Program-made: the position numbers and the translations under genes
Notes under the pieces: generated by a model
Told to the model about the DNA's origin: nothing
The model's input: only the letters and a program-made list of their open reading frames with translations
The model's database searches: none
Assembly (NCBI RefSeq): GCF_043789415.1
Contig: NZ_JBDLLW010000005.1
Span: 1 to 17,689, forward strand
DNA from: Renibacterium sp043789415
GTDB taxonomy: Bacteria; Actinomycetota; Actinomycetes; Actinomycetales; Micrococcaceae
Length of the DNA: 17,689 nt
Reading direction: 5' to 3'
Shown here: positions 1 to 7,329 of the stretch, one piece after another
Numbering within the stretch: the first letter of the stretch is position 1
Layout: each line of letters begins with the position of its first letter

Positions 1-74
1 TCAACCGCCTGATTGATCTTCGTGATCAAATCCTGCATGTCCTCCGGATTATTACCGAGAAACGCTTCACCCAT
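1..74 (-). CDS. Probable WXG100 (ESAT-6-like) protein, N-terminal fragment
   Basis: The gene starts with ATG at 74-72 and runs off the left edge, so only 24 codons are visible (begins MGEAFLGNNPEDMQDLITKI). The N-P-E-x-M-x-x-L-x-x-x-I pattern opening an amphipathic helix is typical of WXG100 proteins, small helical-hairpin substrates of type VII secretion. The Trp-x-Gly turn lies outside the window, so the family call rests on this start and on the EssC-like ATPase gene just upstream. A Shine-Dalgarno GAAAGG at 84-89 sits 9 nt from the ATG and decides the start; an internal ATG at codon 13 has a purine run too close to it. It is separated from the ATPase gene by 144 nt holding a hairpin and candidate promoter, so it may be expressed separately at a higher level. 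Alternative: another short helical secretion partner, or the LXG/WXG N-terminus of a longer effector. Confidence 0.6.
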   Translation of the reverse strand, partial: MGEAFLGNNPEDMQDLITKINQAV

Positions 75-83
75 GAGATACAC

Positions 84-89
84 CCTTTC
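84..89 (-). promoter_or_regulatory. Ribosome binding site of the WXG100-like gene
   Basis: GAAAGG on the minus strand, 9 nt before the ATG at 74. It supports the chosen start over the internal ATG at codon 13. Confidence 0.6.
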
Positions 90-127
90 ATCAAAGAGCC
101 CCGGAACCTCCAGCGGACCCTGTGCTC

Positions 128-181
128 AACTAGCTTGTCTGGCCGAGCGATTAATAAGAATCTATAAGAGACTAACTAGCT
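128..181. repeat. Pair of 8-bp direct repeats flanking a candidate -10 box
   Basis: The octamer AACTAGCT (AGCTAGTT on the minus strand) occurs at 128-135 and 174-181, 46 bp apart, inside an AT-rich stretch unlike the GC-rich genes around it. One copy lies in the spacer of the candidate promoter and one downstream of its -10 box, a position where a regulator could bind. Chance occurrence is possible for such short repeats. Confidence 0.3.
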
Positions 182-188
182 CTGTCGA
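161..188 (-). promoter_or_regulatory. Candidate sigma-70-type promoter for the WXG100-like gene
   Basis: On the minus strand TCGACA (183-188; five of six match TTGACA) is followed after 16 nt by TATAGA (161-166; four of six match TATAAT). Transcription would start near 154 and give a leader of about 80 nt before the ATG at 74. The -35 box overlaps one arm of the hairpin at 185-208. This is pattern matching only. Confidence 0.35.
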
Positions 189-208
189 TGGGGAGGACTC
201 CCCATCGA
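185..208 (-). terminator. Perfect hairpin after the EssC-like gene (possible terminator or attenuator)
   Basis: An inverted repeat TCGATGGGGA / TCCCCATCGA with a 4-nt centre begins 10 nt after the stop codon of the ATPase gene. The stem is 10 bp, G+C-rich and without mismatch. What follows on the minus strand is only moderately T-rich and has no clean T-run, so it is not a textbook intrinsic terminator. It could partly terminate the long operon, stabilise the 3' end of the upstream message, or serve as a protein-binding palindrome at the -35 box. Confidence 0.45.
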
Positions 209-218
209 GAACTACCTA

Positions 219-3200
219 TCAGGAACGGTCAAGAGTATTGGCGATCTGCACCTTGAAAGCCTTGCCGCGGCCCACGATATAACCACGCCCCGGCACGAAC
301 TTATTGCCTCTGATCCGACCCAGCGAGGTGTTCATCAGGGTGTCGCCCTCGGTGTCACCCGGGTTCAGCAGCACGCCACGGCGCCCGGCTTTGAACAAGC
401 CGGCGATATTCCAGGCAGCTGACCAGGTCGAGGTCTCGGCTTCGCCCACCACCCACTGGCCGGTCTTCACCGCGCTCTTGATCAGGGTGACCAGGTCCAT
501 CTCCGCCGGGGAATCGGTGAACTCGGTGACCCCCTCGATGAAGAAAGCGACAGTATCGGCGCTCTGCTCGGTCAGTGCGGTGAGCCGTTCCAGCTCTTCT
601 TTGACCGCGGCGGGCGTGGCATAGGCCTCGTCCCAGACGCCGAGTGAGGCAATCGCGGACTTCCTGGCTCCGAAGTACACCCGTTTGGTCCGCGGCGAGG
701 ATCGCTTGAGCGCCTCGGCCAGGGTGACCAGCGCCGTCGTCCGACCTGATCCGGGAGGGCCGGTGACCATCAGTGCACCGGTCGCCGAGACCCCGGCGGG
801 CTCCAGGTTGAAGTCGTCGACGCCGATGATCGCCGCACCGGGCGCGCCAGCGGGCAGCACCTCGAGGTCGATGTTCTCCGGCAGAGCCAGCACCCCGGGA
901 GCTTCGGCAACCCCTTGCCGGCGCATCGACTCGGCCAGCTTCTCCACTTGCCGGGCTTGCAGCGCCAGGTTGGCATTGCCGCCGAAGATCGCCAGCTGGA
1001 CCTCTTGTTTCTCCAGCAGACCACGCCCCGGTGGGGAGGAGGCATTCAGCACATCGCGCGGCACGCCCATCGACAGATAATCGTCGGTATTGGCCATCCG
1101 CAAGACCAGACGGCGCTGGATCGAGGCGGCCAGCGAAGGCGGCAACGACTTCGGGCTATCACCGGCCACCACGACGTGCACACCCATCGGACGGCCGTCG
1201 GTGGCGATCTGCTGCAAGGTCTCGAACTGGGTCATTCCGGCCTTGAACTCATAGGTCTCGCGGAAGGCTCCCAGGCCGTCGATCAGCAGGATGATCCTCG
1301 CCTCATCGGGCTTGTTCGCCAGTTTGCGGTACTCCGCGATGCTGCCGGCCTTGACCGCGGCGAAGGCTTCGGTGCGCTGCTCCACGATGTCCCGCAGATA
1401 GCGCAACAGGCGGCCAGCCCGCTCGTAGTCGTCCCCGGCGATGATATCGCCGACGTGCGGCAGCTGAGCGAGCATCTGCAAGCCGTTGGAAGCAGCGTCG
1501 ATGCCGTAGACCTGCACCGGACCGCCCCGCGGGGTGATCGCGGCGGCGATCGCGATGGTCCGCAGCGCTGCGGATTTACCGCTGCCGGAGGCCCCGACGA
1601 TCGCCATATTACCGTCCCGGTCGGGCTCGTAGAACACCGTCGGCTGGGCCTGATTAGCCGGGTCGTCGATCACCCCGAGCAGCAAGCGCTCATCGGTCCG
1701 CGGATTCGGCAGCAGGGAGAAGTTGTAGGTGGTCGCCAGCTCTTCCATCCACGGTTTGCGCGGCGGTCTGATCGCCAGTTCGACGGCGGCCTGCGAAATG
1801 TTCTCCACCACCCTGGCGATGTCATTGGGTCCGGCATCGACCTCCACCGGCGCCTGCAGTAGCTCCTGCTCCCACTGCGCACCGGAGCCGAAGTCCATCT
1901 CCACGATGTCGATGCGGGGGCGCTGCGGAATCCGCGTCGTCCAGCCGCCGGCGTAACCGGTCTGGAAGCCCTGAATCCGGCCCGGACCGGTCTTAGCGGC
2001 TCCGCGGCCGGGGATCGAAGGGCTGAAATAGGCCGCCATCGGATCGCCCAGGATATCGCGGGAATCGTCGACGTCGGCCATCCGCAGCGCGATGCGCATA
2101 TTGGTATTGGCGCGAAGATTGTCCTTGATCACCCCGGCCGGGCGCTGAGTGGCCAGGATCAGGTGCAAGCCCAGTGAGCGGCCCCGGGCGGCGACGTCCA
2201 CCACGCCGTCCACGAACTCCGGAACTTCCTTGGCCAGCGCCGCGAACTCGTCGACCACGATAATCAGCGACGGCGGAGTCTCCGGATCTGCCTCGCGCTC
2301 CATCGCCAACAGGTCCTTGGCTTTCTTCCGGTTGAACAGGTGCTCGCGGTAGTGCAGTTCAGCACGTAGCGAGGTCAGCGCCCGGCGCACCAGGTGCTGT
2401 GAAAGGTCGGTCACCAGACCGACGGTGTGCGGCAGCTTGACGCAGTCGGCGAAGGCGGCACCGCCCTTGTAATCGACGAAGAGGAAGGTCAGCCGGTCAG
2501 GGCTGTAGGCCGCCGCCATACCGAGCACCCAGGCTTGCAGGAACTCGGACTTACCGGCGCCCGTGGTGCCGCCCACCAGGGCGTGCGGCCCCTCGGTCTT
2601 GAGATCCAGGTACATCGGCTCGACGCCCTTGGAACCCACCAGGGCGCGCAGTGAGCCCTGGTGTTTGCGGTTCGGCACCGCGCTGGAAGCCACCGAGTTG
2701 TTTTCCTTCCAGCGGTCGGCGATCGGCGAAGTGGCCTCGATGATCTCAATGCCGGCCAGCGTGGCCCAGGAGACCGACTGCGGCAGATCCGAGTCGTCGT
2801 CAACGGGTTTCGAGACGTCCACCACGGGGGCGAGCATCCGGGCCAGTTGTCCGGCCAGCTCGGCGTCGACGCTCTCACAGCTGACCGGATAGCTCAGCTC
2901 ACCCAGCCGCACCTGGCCCGTCGTGGTGCCGGCCTGGCCATCGACCTGCATGAAGTCCCGGCAGCTGGCGGGCAGCGCGGGAACGGAAGCGGCCAGCCAG
3001 ATCAGATGGATGCCGACGTCGGCACCGTGCTCGGCCAAGCGCGCCAGCCTGCCGCGGTCCACCTTGGCGTCGTCCTCCACGATCACCAGGATGCTCGGCA
3101 GCACCGGAGCAGGAAGCTTGTCATCTTTTTTCTTTTCCAGCGGGCCGCGCAGTTGCGCGGAGTTCGCCAGCAGCGAGCCGCCCCGGGCGACCATCAGGTC

Positions 3201-4667
3201 CTCCAGTTTGGAGAGCAGGATGCCAGCCGCACCCGGCCCTGCCGCCAGATGGTCCCCGGCCATCGGGGAATGCGGCGAGCCGACATGCGGCAACCACTGC
3301 AACCAGCTCCAGCGGTGGCGGGATTCGGCGCTGGTCAGTGCGGTGACCACCAGCTCAGCGGGCGAGTGCAGGCCGACCGCCTGCAACACCACTCCGCGGG
3401 CGACGTCGTCCAGCACCTCCCGGGGACCCGCCAGTCCCAGCGCGCCGGAGGTCCGCAACTGGGCGACCACGGGAACCGCCTCAATCGTGGCGTACTCCGC
3501 TTTGGTCTGGTTGATCACCTGTTGGATCTCCGCCACCGTGTTGTTGGCATTGGGCATTTTGAGCGGAATCCGCGAGGGCTGCTGGCCGAGTCCGAAGCGC
3601 AAAGATAGGAAACCGGGGTGCTCGGGGCGGTGCGTCCAGAGCAGCGGCCCGAGCTTGTAGATGCTGTCGACGGTCTCCGCCACCGAAGGGCTCTCGGCAA
3701 CCCGCACCGCGCGTTCCAGTTGTTGCAGCTTGCCCAGCTGGCCGTGGAATACTTCCAGGTTCTGGTAGAAGGACTCGGTTCCCAGGCGCAGCATTTTCTT
3801 GGCGTTCATCTTCTGATCGACATAGCTAGCGATCAGCATCAGCGGCATCATGAAGATGAAGATCAAACTGAAAAGGCTCTGCGTGACGGCGAACATCACG
3901 CCGCCCATCAGTACCGGGGCGAGCAGCATCACCAGGGGAAAGCGGGCCGGCTGCGGGCGTTGCGGGCCTTCCGGAATGGCTTGCTCGTCGGGTTCGAACC
4001 TGGGCACCACGCGGGGCGAGCGGTTGAACTCCACCATCGGGCTGCTCGGTGAGGAACCGCCGGCGCCACCGAGCGAAACCACGCTGAGTGTGCTGTCCCC
4101 CAGGGTGATCTCGTCGTTGGGGCCCAGCACGGCCCGGCTGACCACGAGGCCTTCCATGGTGAGCCCGTTGGCGGAATTCGTATCGACGATCTCGATTGAG
4201 TCTCCCACCGTGATCCGGGCGTGCCGCTTGGACATCATCGGATCGCTCAGCCGGACGTCGGCGTCCCGGTCCCGGCCGATATAACTGGTGCCCACCGGAA
4301 GGGAGAACTCCTGACCGGCGTCCGGCCCGGCGATCACCCGGAGGGTCGCGGCGGCAGGTCCGCGGTTCTGTCCGGGGGTGGCGAACTGCTCACTCAGCTG
4401 AGTGAGCGAAATGGTGGAGCCAGGGCGCAACCCGGATTCCATCAGATTGCCCTCAGGGTCGAGCGCCCGGCCTTTCAGCCCGCCGCCCGCCATCGGAGAA
4501 TCGTCGACCAGCAGCGAGAGGCGCTCCGGCACCGGGGATCCCTGCCGGGCAGGATCGGCGGAAAAAAGCTCAGCGGCGATGTCGCCCACCGTGGCCAGGC
4601 CGTCAACGGTGACGGCGAGGTCCTTGGCCGGCTCCGGATCGCGGCGCAGCGTCAGTCGAATTCTCAC
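219..4667 (-). CDS. EssC/EccC-like type VII secretion motor: FHA-fused FtsK/SpoIIIE ATPase
   Basis: Membrane-anchored hexameric-type ATPase expected to recognise WXG100 substrates and drive their export. Order of parts over 1482 residues: a beta-grasp/ubiquitin-like (YukD-like) segment at about 1-92; an FHA domain at about 107-200 with G131-R132, S146-x-R148-H149 and N167-G168 intact; two adjacent transmembrane helices at about 243-282; a degenerate ATPase-like region at about 520-565; then three FtsK-type nucleotide-binding domains. NBD1 has Walker A GGTTGAGKS (699-707) and Walker B LIIVVDEF (801-808). NBD2 has GASGSGKS (1025-1032) but LLIDG without the catalytic Glu. NBD3 has GPPGSGRT (1303-1310), with Arg replacing the Walker Lys, and FFIEG. 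N-terminal FHA is a feature of firmicute EssC rather than classical mycobacterial EccC. The start is GTG, 7 nt after the preceding stop, with a strong Shine-Dalgarno at 4678-4683. It ends in TGA-TAG. The exact system subtype is uncertain. Confidence 0.9.
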   Translation of the reverse strand: MRIRLTLRRDPEPAKDLAVTVDGLATVGDIAAELFSADPARQGSPVPERLSLLVDDSPMAGGGLKGRALDPEGNLMESGLRPGSTISLTQLSEQFATPGQNRGPAAATLRVIAGPDAGQEFSLPVGTSYIGRDRDADVRLSDPMMSKRHARITVGDSIEIVDTNSANGLTMEGLVVSRAVLGPNDEITLGDSTLSVVSLGGAGGSSPSSPMVEFNRSPRVVPRFEPDEQAIPEGPQRPQPARFPLVMLLAPVLMGGVMFAVTQSLFSLIFIFMMPLMLIASYVDQKMNAKKMLRLGTESFYQNLEVFHGQLGKLQQLERAVRVAESPSVAETVDSIYKLGPLLWTHRPEHPGFLSLRFGLGQQPSRIPLKMPNANNTVAEIQQVINQTKAEYATIEAVPVVAQLRTSGALGLAGPREVLDDVARGVVLQAVGLHSPAELVVTALTSAESRHRWSWLQWLPHVGSPHSPMAGDHLAAGPGAAGILLSKLEDLMVARGGSLLANSAQLRGPLEKKKDDKLPAPVLPSILVIVEDDAKVDRGRLARLAEHGADVGIHLIWLAASVPALPASCRDFMQVDGQAGTTTGQVRLGELSYPVSCESVDAELAGQLARMLAPVVDVSKPVDDDSDLPQSVSWATLAGIEIIEATSPIADRWKENNSVASSAVPNRKHQGSLRALVGSKGVEPMYLDLKTEGPHALVGGTTGAGKSEFLQAWVLGMAAAYSPDRLTFLFVDYKGGAAFADCVKLPHTVGLVTDLSQHLVRRALTSLRAELHYREHLFNRKKAKDLLAMEREADPETPPSLIIVVDEFAALAKEVPEFVDGVVDVAARGRSLGLHLILATQRPAGVIKDNLRANTNMRIALRMADVDDSRDILGDPMAAYFSPSIPGRGAAKTGPGRIQGFQTGYAGGWTTRIPQRPRIDIVEMDFGSGAQWEQELLQAPVEVDAGPNDIARVVENISQAAVELAIRPPRKPWMEELATTYNFSLLPNPRTDERLLLGVIDDPANQAQPTVFYEPDRDGNMAIVGASGSGKSAALRTIAIAAAITPRGGPVQVYGIDAASNGLQMLAQLPHVGDIIAGDDYERAGRLLRYLRDIVEQRTEAFAAVKAGSIAEYRKLANKPDEARIILLIDGLGAFRETYEFKAGMTQFETLQQIATDGRPMGVHVVVAGDSPKSLPPSLAASIQRRLVLRMANTDDYLSMGVPRDVLNASSPPGRGLLEKQEVQLAIFGGNANLALQARQVEKLAESMRRQGVAEAPGVLALPENIDLEVLPAGAPGAAIIGVDDFNLEPAGVSATGALMVTGPPGSGRTTALVTLAEALKRSSPRTKRVYFGARKSAIASLGVWDEAYATPAAVKEELERLTALTEQSADTVAFFIEGVTEFTDSPAEMDLVTLIKSAVKTGQWVVGEAETSTWSAAWNIAGLFKAGRRGVLLNPGDTEGDTLMNTSLGRIRGNKFVPGRGYIVGRGKAFKVQIANTLDRS

Positions 4668-4674
4668 GCGTCCG

Positions 4675-5385
4675 TTACTCCTCGTCTTCTTGTAGCATCT
4701 TCATTTTCTCCAGCAGCGGCAGATCGGCGGCGGTGACCAAATGCGAGGTCACCGCGTGCTCGACCAGCCTGGCACGGCGGTTGGTGGCTAGCTTCCCGCC
4801 ACCGCCGCGCAAGCCCACCACCCCCACCCGGTCGAGTTTGTCGCAGACATTGTCCAGTTTGCGGTTGAACCGGGTGAGCGCCCAGCCCAGCCTCGCAGCG
4901 GCCTCGGCGGAGGAGGGAATCGCGGCGAAGCCGGTGCCTTCCCGGCGCAACATGGGTTCCGCGAGCGCCACGATCAGCGCTTTCTGCGAGTCGGTGAAAA
5001 TCACCGGGCCGATGGTGGTGTCCCCCACCGCATCGGAGTCCGAACTCTGCTGCTTGAAGGACGGCGTCTTCAGGTGCACCGAGAACTCGTAGGTGGTGGG
5101 CCCGGCGGTGAAGACCACATTGGTCTGGCCGAAAACCAGCGGGATCCGCGCCCCCGGCGCCAGCCAGGCCTGCATACCGCCACCGGCATCCGCCACTGTG
5201 GCAGAGAGGATGCTGCCGGCGTTGGTCAGCCACCAGATGCCGTCGTAGTGGGCGATCTGGAGGAACTTGCGGTGCAGGTAGGGGTTGTCGTCGACCTCCA
5301 GATCGCCTTCCCTGCCGATATTGAAGACCTCGGAGAGCGCCGGTTCGTACCACTCGCCGCAAAAGTCGATGCTCAGCTCAGACAT
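4675..5385 (-). CDS. FHA-like protein with a predicted C-terminal winged-helix domain
   Basis: A 236-residue soluble protein. Residues about 15-105 read as an FHA fold: G24-R25 and a late N55-A-G-S are present, but the usual S-x-R-H segment is replaced by LHRKF (37-41). Residues about 129-213 form a helical region (…SSAEAAARLGWALTRFNRKL…) that looks like a helix-turn-helix/winged helix, followed by an acidic tail. It may be an adaptor or DNA-binding regulator of the secretion genes; no precise function is recognised. The ATG at 5385 is preferred because the FHA strand starts there and AGGA lies 12 nt upstream. A GTG at 5433 would add 16 residues (MPSILTRVASLGKRAT) without conserved character. 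The gene sits 102 nt after the kinase and 7 nt before the EssC-like gene, so it is probably coupled to the motor. Its product could link phospho-signalling to motor assembly or to transcription of the locus. Confidence 0.7.
   Translation of the reverse strand: MSELSIDFCGEWYEPALSEVFNIGREGDLEVDDNPYLHRKFLQIAHYDGIWWLTNAGSILSATVADAGGGMQAWLAPGARIPLVFGQTNVVFTAGPTTYEFSVHLKTPSFKQQSSDSDAVGDTTIGPVIFTDSQKALIVALAEPMLRREGTGFAAIPSSAEAAARLGWALTRFNRKLDNVCDKLDRVGVVGLRGGGGKLATNRRARLVEHAVTSHLVTAADLPLLEKMKMLQEDEE
4678..4683 (-). promoter_or_regulatory. Ribosome binding site embedded in the end of the upstream gene
   Basis: GAGGAG on the minus strand is also the last two Glu codons of the upstream FHA/winged-helix gene, whose TAA follows at once. 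It lies 10 nt before the GTG at 4667, supports that non-ATG start and implies translational coupling of the two genes. Confidence 0.65.
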
Positions 5386-5445
5386 CGTTGCTCGCTTTCC
5401 TAGAGAAGCTACTCGGGTGAGAATACTCGGCACGGGGCTGGCTCA

Positions 5446-5460
5446 GCGGTTGAGAACCGC
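5446..5460 (-). other. Short hairpin between the kinase and FHA/winged-helix genes
   Basis: GCGGTT-CTC-AACCGC forms a perfect 6-bp stem with a 3-nt loop in the 102-nt gap. No T-run follows, so termination is unlikely. It could affect RNA stability or be chance. No convincing promoter was seen in this gap; TATTCT near 5420 has no partner -35 box. Confidence 0.3.
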
Positions 5461-5487
5461 CGTTCATCAGAGCTCCGTTTCGCCCCC

Positions 5488-7329
5488 TCACTTGGGGAAG
5501 CACGCTTTGGTCTCCGGAGACGGGGTGCCGTTTCTTCGGATCAGGGTCACTGAGATGCAGGACTTATTGTCAGAGTTATTGGCGATGAAAGCGGTGGGAT
5601 CCTTAGTGGTCTTGGGTTCGCTGGTATTGAGCAGGCTCACCGAGGCGTACTGGTAGAGATCGCCTTCCTGCGGGTCCGGGTTCTTCCAGGTCCACTGCGC
5701 ACCGCCATCGCCGGGTTTGGCGCTCAGGCCGGTCACCGCGGGAACTTCCACACCGAGGTCAATGGCGCTCGGCTTCTGGGTGCTCGATGCCGAGGTGCTG
5801 GGGTTGTTGCTGGGCAGCCCGCCGGAGGTCACCAACACGATGGCGATCACCACCGCGACGAGTAGCACCACACCGCCGATGATCGACCACCAGAGCCTGG
5901 CCCGGCTCCTGGGCTGAGCGGCCTGTTGCGCTGCGGACTCGGACTCGACGGCGGCCGGGCGGCTCACCGTGGCGTCGAGCACCGAGTCCTCATCCAGGTT
6001 CGGATCGCTCGGCGTCCAGCCGCCAGCTCCGCTCCTCAAAGCGCTGCCGGTCAGAGCACCATCAGCCGACGGGGCACTGCTGAAGCCCTGCTGAGCTCGG
6101 GCGGCGTTGACGCCGGGTACCGCGCTGATATTGAGCCCGGCTTCCTGGCTCGGCTGGGCTGGTGCAGTATTCCCGGCAGCGCGCTGCACGGTCGGGCTGC
6201 TGTCCACGGTCGGGCTGCGGTCGATGGTTCCATCCTGGATCGCATCTCGATCAACAGTTGCTCCTCGGCCGGTCAAGCCACGGTCAAGGGTGCCCCCGGA
6301 ATCAGCCGTGGACCCCCACTCCATGGCGGGGAACGAAGCGCCCGTGCGGCCTGGACTGCCATTGCCAGTGGTGGCTTCGGGATCGATCGAGATGACGCTG
6401 CGTACCCGGGTTTCCTCGGTATTGTCATCCTCCGCTGCGAGCTCCTCGAAGTGCACGTCCTCCTGCACTTCGAAGGGGGTCACCGAGAGACCGAGTTCGG
6501 TCTGCACCCGTTGCAGGGCACGGGCGAAATCCTGAGCCGAGGCGTAGCGGGAAGACGGCGATTTGGCCATTGCGGTGGCCAGTACCAATTCGAGTGCCTC
6601 GGGCACATCGGCGCGGCCCAGACGCGGCAGCGGAGCGGTGCTGATCCGGTTGATCAGTTCTCGCTGCGAGTTATCGGCGCCGGGTACCACGAAGGGTGAA
6701 CGACCAGCCAACAAGGTGTAGAGCGTGGCCCCGAGGGCCCAGACATCGACTTTGACGCCGTCGACATTGCGGCCGCTGAAGGATTCGGGCGGCGACCACG
6801 GGATCGACATTCCGGCGTCCTCGTCGTCACCGGCGTCCATGGTGCCGGAGATGCCGAAATCGGTGAGCGCCGGACGGTTGTAGTCGGTGACCAGAATATT
6901 GGCGGGTTTGATATCCCGGTGCGCGATTCCGGCGCGGTGCGCCGTCTCCACCGCGGAGGAGACCTGCACCCCGACGGCGAGCACCTCATCAACGCTGAAC
7001 CGGGCCCGCCGGTAGCGGACGTCGAGGCTGGGCCGGGAGCAGTACTCCATGGCCAGGTAGGAGTGGCCAGCGGCGGTGACTTCGGCTTCGTAGATCGTGA
7101 CGATATAGGGATGGCTGGAAAGCTGAGCCATCAGATTCGCCTCGGATTCGAAGCGCCGCCGGGCGCCCTCGGTCTTCAGATCCGAGATCAGCACCTTGAC
7201 CGCTACTTTGCGGCGCGGGCGGTCCTGTTCATAGAGGAAGACATCGGCGAAGCCGCCCGAACCCAGCAAGGAGATGTAGTTATAGCCTGGGATGTCCGGC
7301 GGCGGTGCCGGGGGGCGTTTGGCGCTCAC
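5488..7329 (-). CDS. Membrane Ser/Thr protein kinase (PknB-like) with Fn3-like ectodomain
   Basis: Hanks-type kinase that phosphorylates cytoplasmic partners, presumably including the FHA proteins and motor of this operon. The catalytic domain covers about 15-275 of 613 residues: glycine loop LGSGGFADV (22-30), ATP-binding Lys45, HRD 137-139 followed by K141 and N144, DFG 157-159, and PPE 180-182 in place of APE. All catalytic residues are intact. A disordered linker (about 285-476) holds Thr repeats at T347, T358, T368, T374 and T380, plus an acidic EETRVR site at T307. One transmembrane helix spans about 479-501. The outside part (about 525-613) looks like a single Fn3-type beta-sandwich with two cysteines, C591 and C611, which may form a disulfide; no PASTA repeats are present. 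It starts with GTG at 7329, overlapping the upstream TGA by 4 nt, with GAAGG 6 nt upstream. The ectodomain may sense the cell-wall or Fn3 partner. Confidence 0.93.
   Translation of the reverse strand: MSAKRPPAPPPDIPGYNYISLLGSGGFADVFLYEQDRPRRKVAVKVLISDLKTEGARRRFESEANLMAQLSSHPYIVTIYEAEVTAAGHSYLAMEYCSRPSLDVRYRRARFSVDEVLAVGVQVSSAVETAHRAGIAHRDIKPANILVTDYNRPALTDFGISGTMDAGDDEDAGMSIPWSPPESFSGRNVDGVKVDVWALGATLYTLLAGRSPFVVPGADNSQRELINRISTAPLPRLGRADVPEALELVLATAMAKSPSSRYASAQDFARALQRVQTELGLSVTPFEVQEDVHFEELAAEDDNTEETRVRSVISIDPEATTGNGSPGRTGASFPAMEWGSTADSGGTLDRGLTGRGATVDRDAIQDGTIDRSPTVDSSPTVQRAAGNTAPAQPSQEAGLNISAVPGVNAARAQQGFSSAPSADGALTGSALRSGAGGWTPSDPNLDEDSVLDATVSRPAAVESESAAQQAAQPRSRARLWWSIIGGVVLLVAVVIAIVLVTSGGLPSNNPSTSASSTQKPSAIDLGVEVPAVTGLSAKPGDGGAQWTWKNPDPQEGDLYQYASVSLLNTSEPKTTKDPTAFIANNSDNKSCISVTLIRRNGTPSPETKACFPK

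Noticed and set aside
128..181. Direct repeats as an attachment site or insertion-sequence footprint
   Set aside because: There is no integrase, transposase, tRNA or inverted terminal repeat nearby; a regulatory or chance origin is simpler.
915..1862. Long plus-strand open frame of 315 codons opposite the EssC-like gene
   Set aside because: It is antisense to well-conserved ATPase motifs, has Arg/Gln/His-rich composition typical of the reverse strand of GC-rich genes, and shows no domain. The same holds for 2661-3608, 9487-10452, 14596-15600 and 15778-16716.
5386..5487. Terminator between the kinase and FHA/winged-helix genes
   Set aside because: The only hairpin (5446-5460) has a 6-bp stem and no following T-run.
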